A DNA stretch of 5,756 nt from assembly GCA_009177215.1 (NCBI GenBank), contig WFLY01000244.1, positions 17,852-23,607 of the forward strand, in the 5' to 3' direction. A model generated the notes under the pieces. The model saw nothing but the letters and a program-made list of their open reading frames with translations, did no database searches and was not told the origin of the DNA. This document shows positions 1 to 3,315 of the stretch, one piece after another (within the stretch, counting starts at the first letter, position 1; every line of letters begins with the position of its first letter). The translations under genes were made by a program, and so were the position numbers. Source of the DNA: Bacillota bacterium (lineage in GTDB: Bacteria > Bacillota > Clostridia > Lachnospirales > Lachnospiraceae).

Positions 1-843
1 CTCTTCGTTCTCCCCGTCATTTATGGGATATTCCTTCACAACCCTATTTACCTGTTCAAAGGCAGCCTGCTCTTCAATATGGGAATCCACCTCCATAGGG
101 TCAAATCCTGATAAATAATGCTTATCGATAAAATCAAGCTGCTCAGCCATATCCATATTTCCGTACAGATAAATATAACTGTTGGAAGGATGATAATATT
201 TACCGTGGAATTCAAGAAACTGCTCATAGGTAAGCCGTGGGATTGCCTCGGGGTCTCCGCCGGACTCACAGCCATAGGTGGTGTCAGGATACAGAGAACT
301 CATCATCTCCCTCTCCAGAACATCATCCGGCGATGAGAACGCGCCCTTCATCTCATTGTAAACAACACCGTTGATGGTCAGCTCATCCTCAATGTCTTCC
401 AGCTCATAGTGCCAGCCCTCCTGACGGAAAATAGCTTCGTTTTTATAAATATTGGGATAGAATACCGCATCCAGATAAACATGAACTAAATTCTGAAAAT
501 CCTTGTCGTTACAGCTTGCCACCGGATAAAGCGTCTTATCGGGATAGGTCATAGCATTCAGAAAGGTATTGAGAGAACCCTTAACCAGTTCCACAAAGGG
601 ATCCTTAATGGGAAATTCCTTAGAGCCGCATAATACGGAATGCTCCAGAATATGTGCCACGCCGGTGGAATCCTTTGGAGGTGTGCGAAATCCGATGTAA
701 AACACCTTATTCTCATCATCGTTAGCAAGCAGCGCCACTCTTGCACCTGTCTTCTTATGTCTCATCAGGAAGCTCGTGCTGTTAATGTCGGTAATTTCTC
801 TTTTTTCCAATACCTCATAGCTAGTCAATTCTTCTATTTTCAT
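1..843 (-). CDS. M16C-family zinc metallopeptidase (PreP/insulinase-like), N-terminal 281 residues, partial
   Basis: This is the N-terminal part of a large intracellular peptidase of the pitrilysin/insulinase family, subfamily M16C (presequence-protease type). Such enzymes enclose and degrade short unfolded peptides in a two-halved chamber. The sequence shows the inverted zinc motif HILEH at residues 64-68, in the context GVAHILEHSVLCGS. His64 and His68 are the predicted zinc ligands and Glu67 the catalytic base. The third ligand is probably Glu164 in VVYNEMKGAFSSP; the 96-residue gap from His68 matches the spacing I recall for plant PreP. GSLNTFLNAMTYPDKTLYP (residues 89-107) is also characteristic. 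There is no signal peptide, so a cytosolic location is likely. The family is usually about 970 residues, so roughly 70% lies beyond the left edge. The start at 843 is chosen because AGAAGG (862-857) is about 13 bases upstream. An in-frame ATG at 855 is only one base from that site and is less likely. The family and the reading frame are certain; the substrate is unknown. Confidence 0.94.
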   Translation of the reverse strand, partial: MKIEELTSYEVLEKREITDINSTSFLMRHKKTGARVALLANDDENKVFYIGFRTPPKDSTGVAHILEHSVLCGSKEFPIKDPFVELVKGSLNTFLNAMTYPDKTLYPVASCNDKDFQNLVHVYLDAVFYPNIYKNEAIFRQEGWHYELEDIEDELTINGVVYNEMKGAFSSPDDVLEREMMSSLYPDTTYGCESGGDPEAIPRLTYEQFLEFHGKYYHPSNSYIYLYGNMDMAEQLDFIDKHYLSGFDPMEVDSHIEEQAAFEQVNRVVKEYPINDGENEE

Positions 844-856
844 GTTCTGTACCATT

Positions 857-863
857 CCTTCTT
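857..863 (-). promoter_or_regulatory. Ribosome binding site of the M16 peptidase gene
   Basis: The minus strand reads AAGAAGG here. Two in-frame ATG codons follow. The one at 855 is one base away, which is too close for normal initiation. The one at 843 is about 13 bases away, slightly long but usable. The site therefore favours the start at 843. Confidence 0.55.
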
Positions 864-867
864 AAAT

Positions 868-896
868 TTTTTACAGCTATTCAGAGCCATTTACAA
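868..896 (-). promoter_or_regulatory. Weak candidate promoter for the M16 peptidase gene
   Basis: On the minus strand TTGTAA (896-891) and TAAAAA (873-868) are separated by exactly 17 bases. Each matches the sigma-A consensus at four of six positions. The predicted start site falls just upstream of the ribosome binding site. The -35 box overlaps one arm of the palindrome at 885-936. The score is modest and the region is AT-rich, so this may be chance; the peptidase could instead be read from the upstream operon. Confidence 0.25.
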
Positions 897-936
897 AATC
901 GCCTCTGCGAGGCTTCCCTTTTGCTCATGAATGGCT
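885..936. repeat. 52-base imperfect palindrome between operon and peptidase gene, possible terminator or REP-like element
   Basis: The outer arms AGCCATT (885-891) and AATGGCT (930-936) are perfect inverted repeats, as are the inner arms GCCTC (901-905) and GAGGC (909-913) around a three-base TGC loop. AAAA at 895-898 can also pair with TTTT at 919-922, so the whole stretch folds into one long stem with bulges. Read on the minus strand, the inner hairpin is followed by GATTTTG, which makes only a weak intrinsic terminator for the operon ending at 943. The layered, bulged palindrome in a short intergenic gap also resembles dispersed palindromic elements. The structure is seen directly; its role is inferred. 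Confidence 0.5.
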
Positions 937-942
937 TCTCGC

Positions 943-1395
943 CTAAAATGTCATCAGCGCCAGCTTGCTCATGCTAAGCTCCTGAACCACCACGCCCTGA
1001 GCCTCCTTCTGGGCGGGCGTCATCGCCGCAAGCTGCTCCACGGTCAAAACTTTTGTAGCGTACCGCCTGCTGCGCTTTCCTGTAACGGATTTTTTCTCCT
1101 CTATCACATTGATCTTAACCTTTGCTTTTATCTGCTTATAAATTTTTACTATAAAGCTCTCAGGCTTTAAGTAATATAGGTGTGTCTCCAAGGTGTCCTG
1201 CAAATCTACCTCCGGTAAAATATATCGTTCCACAATCAGACGGAATTTAAACGAAATATTCTCCTCCTCAAGGATTTCTCCTATGGTATATTTTGTTCCC
1301 ACATACAGAGTAGTCGTATCCTGCATACTGTATTTATTATCTTCATATACCGTCTTTTGCATACCGCTTTCGCTCTCCGTTTCATAAAAACCCAT
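943..1395 (-). CDS. Hypothetical protein, 150 residues, translationally coupled to the sigma-like gene
   Basis: I do not recognise this family. The protein is soluble, with no signal peptide or membrane helix. The N-terminal third is acidic and tyrosine/threonine-rich. Residues of roughly 45-100 look like alternating strands and helices (FKFRLIVERYILPEV, SFIVKIYKQIKAKVKINVI). A strongly basic linker GKRSRRYATK precedes the C-terminal helix LTVEQLAAMTPAQKEAQ. There are no cysteines, so no metal site of that kind. The start at 1395 overlaps the stop of the preceding gene in TAATG, sharing one base, which implies coupled translation and a linked function. Internal ATG codons at residues 12 and 23 are possible alternative starts; the first has GGAGAG about 11 bases upstream. 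The stop is TAG at 945-943. It is probably a real gene because of the coupling, the strand agreement and the normal composition. The function is unknown; a partner of the sigma-like protein is one possibility. Confidence 0.75.
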   Translation of the reverse strand: MGFYETESESGMQKTVYEDNKYSMQDTTTLYVGTKYTIGEILEEENISFKFRLIVERYILPEVDLQDTLETHLYYLKPESFIVKIYKQIKAKVKINVIEEKKSVTGKRSRRYATKVLTVEQLAAMTPAQKEAQGVVVQELSMSKLALMTF

Positions 1396-2135
1396 TATTC
1401 TGCCAAATCAATATATTCAATTCTAAAACCGCTCATCCTGACCGCGTCCAAAATCGCCTTTCTGGTAAGCTTCGTCTCCAAGGCAAGCTCCTCCACCGTA
1501 ACCTTACGGTGCAAATCCTCGGAAAGCTCCTTCGCCTTCTCCAAGACCTCGTTGACCTTATCCGCCACCTTTTGGTCTTTTTTCTGATTGTCGGCATTCT
1601 CTTTAATATGTTCTTCCATGGCATCCATAATCATTTTGCCAAGCATCCCTTGCGCTTCCTCCGGTTTTTCAAGACTTCCCAGCATGGTAACGCCCATGGC
1701 AAGCGCCACGTTACCCTCACCGATTAAGTCCTCCAAAAAAACGCCCTGACCGGTATACAGCTTCGCAATCTCCGCCACATCATGTAAATGCAGCTCCACC
1801 AGCCTGTTCTGCGCCTGCGCATCACCTGCCATTGCAGAAATAATACATGCCGTCCTCTCACCCTCGCCGCAGGTAGGAAGACCCGCTATCTCGTCAAGAT
1901 AATCCTGCAGATAGTCTCGCTCCTCGTCTGTCAGGAAATCATCGGGGTTCATCGGCTCACCGATTCCCACCTTATGCTTCACCAGATAATCATAAACCAG
2001 CTGAAGCTGTTCGTTTGAAAGCTCTAATTCGGCAAAAGCCTCCTGTACCTGTTCCTCACTGACGCAATTTCCTTGCTCCTTTGCAAGCTTTCGCAGCTTT
2101 TCTAACGACTGGGCAAACAATACCTCTTTATTCAT
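1395..2135 (-). CDS. Degenerate sigma-70-like protein (regions 1.1, 1.2, 2.1-2.2 and 3; no region 2.4 or 4)
   Basis: The 246-residue protein follows the layout of a primary sigma-70 factor but is incomplete. Residues 1-57 resemble region 1.1 (SLEKLRKLAKEQGNCVSEEQ, then LSNEQLQLVYDYLVKH). Residues 72-115 resemble region 1.2 (YLQDYLDEIAGLP, then a GDAQAQNRLVE-type helix). Residues 116-150 resemble regions 2.1-2.2, with AKLYTGQGVFLEDLIGEGNVAL standing where primary sigmas have [22 protein letters not shown]. That segment is the part of sigma that binds the beta-prime clamp helices. The aromatic DNA-melting and -10 recognition residues of regions 2.3-2.4 are absent; a lysine- and acid-rich stretch (153-188) replaces them. 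Residues 189-236 resemble region 3 (VNEVLEKAKELSEDLHRKVTVEELALETKLTRKAILDAVR). The protein ends without region 4. It may therefore bind RNA polymerase without choosing promoters; that is inference. It lies 44 bases after the rhomboid-like gene and overlaps the next gene by one base. The ribosome site is weak (AAGAAAGG, about 14 bases from the start). Confidence 0.85.
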   Translation of the reverse strand: MNKEVLFAQSLEKLRKLAKEQGNCVSEEQVQEAFAELELSNEQLQLVYDYLVKHKVGIGEPMNPDDFLTDEERDYLQDYLDEIAGLPTCGEGERTACIISAMAGDAQAQNRLVELHLHDVAEIAKLYTGQGVFLEDLIGEGNVALAMGVTMLGSLEKPEEAQGMLGKMIMDAMEEHIKENADNQKKDQKVADKVNEVLEKAKELSEDLHRKVTVEELALETKLTRKAILDAVRMSGFRIEYIDLAE

Positions 2136-2179
2136 AAATAATAACCATGCCTTTCTTAAACCGCAAATTCTTCATCCGT

Positions 2180-3043
2180 TTACTTTACGTGCTCATGGGT
2201 AAACAAATGATCCTGACAATATTCATAATTGCCGTTGCATTTAGAACAAAAACGAAATTCCAATTCGGGGTTGCTCTCCTCGGTTCTGCCGCAGATTACA
2301 CATTTATGGGTAGTGGGTTTCATCCCCTGCCTTACCTGTTGCTTAAACTCCACCCTACGCTTCACCTGCTTAGGATTCATGTGGGAGAGATTTTTGGAAC
2401 GGAGGTAAAAAACGCCGAAGTTTAACAGCGCTGCTCCTATCAAGAACTTGTGGAAAACGCTTCCCACCACCATTGTATACACCATAAGAGCGGCATCCAG
2501 AATTCCCATCCACTTTACCTTTACGGGAATCACAAACATTAAAAGCACCTGCACATCGGGATAAGTTGCCGCAAATGCGAGGAATACAGAAAGATTAATA
2601 TAATAGGTGCTGAAAATCCTTGCCGCACCCACAATCTGCATGTTATATGTCCAAATCCCGGCAAATATCTCCGCCGTTTCCCCTACAACGAAATATACAT
2701 AAGCCATACATAGGAAGCTTCCGATAATGGTAAACAACAGCCCCGTTAAAATATATACATTGTATCGATAGGTTCCCATGGTTCTTTCCATAGAGGTACC
2801 GATATTATAGAAAAACAACAGCATCACAATAGTAAGCCAGTCAAAGCTGTCCGGAGGAACTACCAGCCATGTAAAAAGCCTCCAGACCTCTCCGTGCAGA
2901 ATCCTATAAGGGTCTAAAGTCAGATACACAAAAAAAGTATTGTTTATCAGCTGAATGATATACCCCACTATATAACACAGAATCAATACCAGCGTAAGAT
3001 TCGGTATCGCATACTTTCCAAACTTTTTCTCGAACTTTCCCAT
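2180..3043 (-). CDS. Rhomboid/derlin-like polytopic membrane protein with C-terminal zinc ribbon, probably non-proteolytic
   Basis: The 287-residue product has about six hydrophobic segments (roughly 14-36, 66-82, 95-119, 149-172, 179-197, 200-214). The loop after the first, with LDPYRILHGEVWRLFTWLVVPP (43-64) and YNIGTSMERTMGTYRYN (79-95), matches the rhomboid-like superfamily, including the WR motif shared with derlins. The active site of true rhomboids, GxSG in the fourth helix with a histidine in the sixth, is not present: the fourth-helix region reads YYINLSVFLAFAATYP. The following VQVLLMFVIPVKVKWMGIL also recalls derlin-type sequences. The tail (246-287) carries CVIC (248-251), CSKC (266-269), Cys276, His279, His283 and His285, a likely cytosolic zinc-binding domain. 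The start at 3043 has GGAGGAG (3061-3055) 11 bases upstream. It is the first gene of a leftward operon. A role as a membrane adaptor or chaperone-like protein fits better than a protease. Automated annotation may nonetheless call it a rhomboid protease. Confidence 0.85.
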   Translation of the reverse strand: MGKFEKKFGKYAIPNLTLVLILCYIVGYIIQLINNTFFVYLTLDPYRILHGEVWRLFTWLVVPPDSFDWLTIVMLLFFYNIGTSMERTMGTYRYNVYILTGLLFTIIGSFLCMAYVYFVVGETAEIFAGIWTYNMQIVGAARIFSTYYINLSVFLAFAATYPDVQVLLMFVIPVKVKWMGILDAALMVYTMVVGSVFHKFLIGAALLNFGVFYLRSKNLSHMNPKQVKRRVEFKQQVRQGMKPTTHKCVICGRTEESNPELEFRFCSKCNGNYEYCQDHLFTHEHVK

Positions 3044-3054
3044 TTTTTGTTTGT

Positions 3055-3061
3055 CTCCTCC
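3055..3061 (-). promoter_or_regulatory. Strong ribosome binding site of the rhomboid-like gene
   Basis: The minus strand reads GGAGGAG, 11 bases before the ATG at 3043, with an A-rich spacer. It is the strongest ribosome binding site in the window and fixes the start of the membrane protein. Confidence 0.8.
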
Positions 3062-3132
3062 ATCCTGTCAAGCTATTCCTCCATGCCGGAGCGTTTTTTG
3101 CATGAAGCATTCATTTCCCGCATAGCTTTTAC

Positions 3133-3156
3133 TATGGCGGATAAGCTTCCGCCATA
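3133..3156. promoter_or_regulatory. 24-base dyad at the 5' end of the leftward transcript: operator or leader hairpin
   Basis: TATGGCGGA (3133-3141) and TCCGCCATA (3148-3156) are perfect nine-base inverted repeats around a six-base loop. They lie about six bases downstream of the start site predicted for the leftward promoter. The dyad could be a repressor operator at that promoter, or a stable hairpin at the very 5' end of the mRNA that affects its stability. No clean T-tract follows it on the minus strand, so it is unlikely to be a terminator for that transcript. On the plus strand the next T-run starts six bases after the stem (3162-3166), which is also poor for a terminator. Confidence 0.6.
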
Positions 3157-3168
3157 ACTGCTTTTTCC

Positions 3169-3197
3169 ATTTTAACATTACCTCGTAAATAAGTAAA
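3169..3197 (-). promoter_or_regulatory. Predicted sigma-A-type promoter of the leftward operon
   Basis: On the minus strand TTTACT (3197-3192, four of six) and TAAAAT (3174-3169, five of six) are separated by 17 bases. Transcription would start near 3162, giving a leader of roughly 120 bases before the rhomboid-like gene. That leader contains the 3133-3156 dyad and a small ATGAA/TTCAT hairpin at 3102-3114. Confidence 0.55.
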
Positions 3198-3248
3198 CAA
3201 ACCAATTCCCGATTTTAGATACTTTTTAGTTTTTACAGTTTTTGTTCA

Positions 3249-3277
3249 TTGCAATTTCGTATTTTGTGTCGTATAAT
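3249..3277 (+). promoter_or_regulatory. Predicted sigma-A-type promoter of the activase-like gene
   Basis: TTGCAA (3249-3254, four of six) and a perfect TATAAT (3272-3277) are separated by exactly 17 bases. The start site would be near 3284, leaving a leader of about 32 bases that ends in the AGGAAGG ribosome site. This is the best promoter match in the window. Confidence 0.7.
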
Positions 3278-3296
3278 GCAAAGGAATGTCGATTTT

Positions 3297-3303
3297 AGGA
3301 AGG
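3297..3303 (+). promoter_or_regulatory. Ribosome binding site of the activase-like gene
   Basis: AGGAAGG is directly abutted by an in-frame ATG at 3304, which is too close for initiation. A second in-frame ATG at 3316 lies 12 bases away. The site therefore favours 3316, and the four extra residues MYLY from 3304 are probably not translated. Confidence 0.65.
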
Positions 3304-3315
3304 ATGTATCTATAT

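Noticed and set aside
640..930. Plus-strand 96-codon open frame opposite the M16 gene
   Set aside because: The minus strand carries the zinc motif and a long conserved reading frame. The plus-strand translation has no recognisable features and no ribosome site was seen.
3079..3099. Plus-strand CTCC-ATGCC-GGAG hairpin followed by CG and six T, resembling an intrinsic terminator
   Set aside because: The stem is only four base pairs and no plus-strand gene ends here. On the minus strand the region is the leader of the rhomboid-like gene.
3073..3123. Possible 16-codon upstream reading frame (starting MREMNASC) in the leader of the rhomboid-like gene
   Set aside because: It has no convincing ribosome site and no attenuator-like codon run or paired terminator. 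A frame this short is expected by chance.
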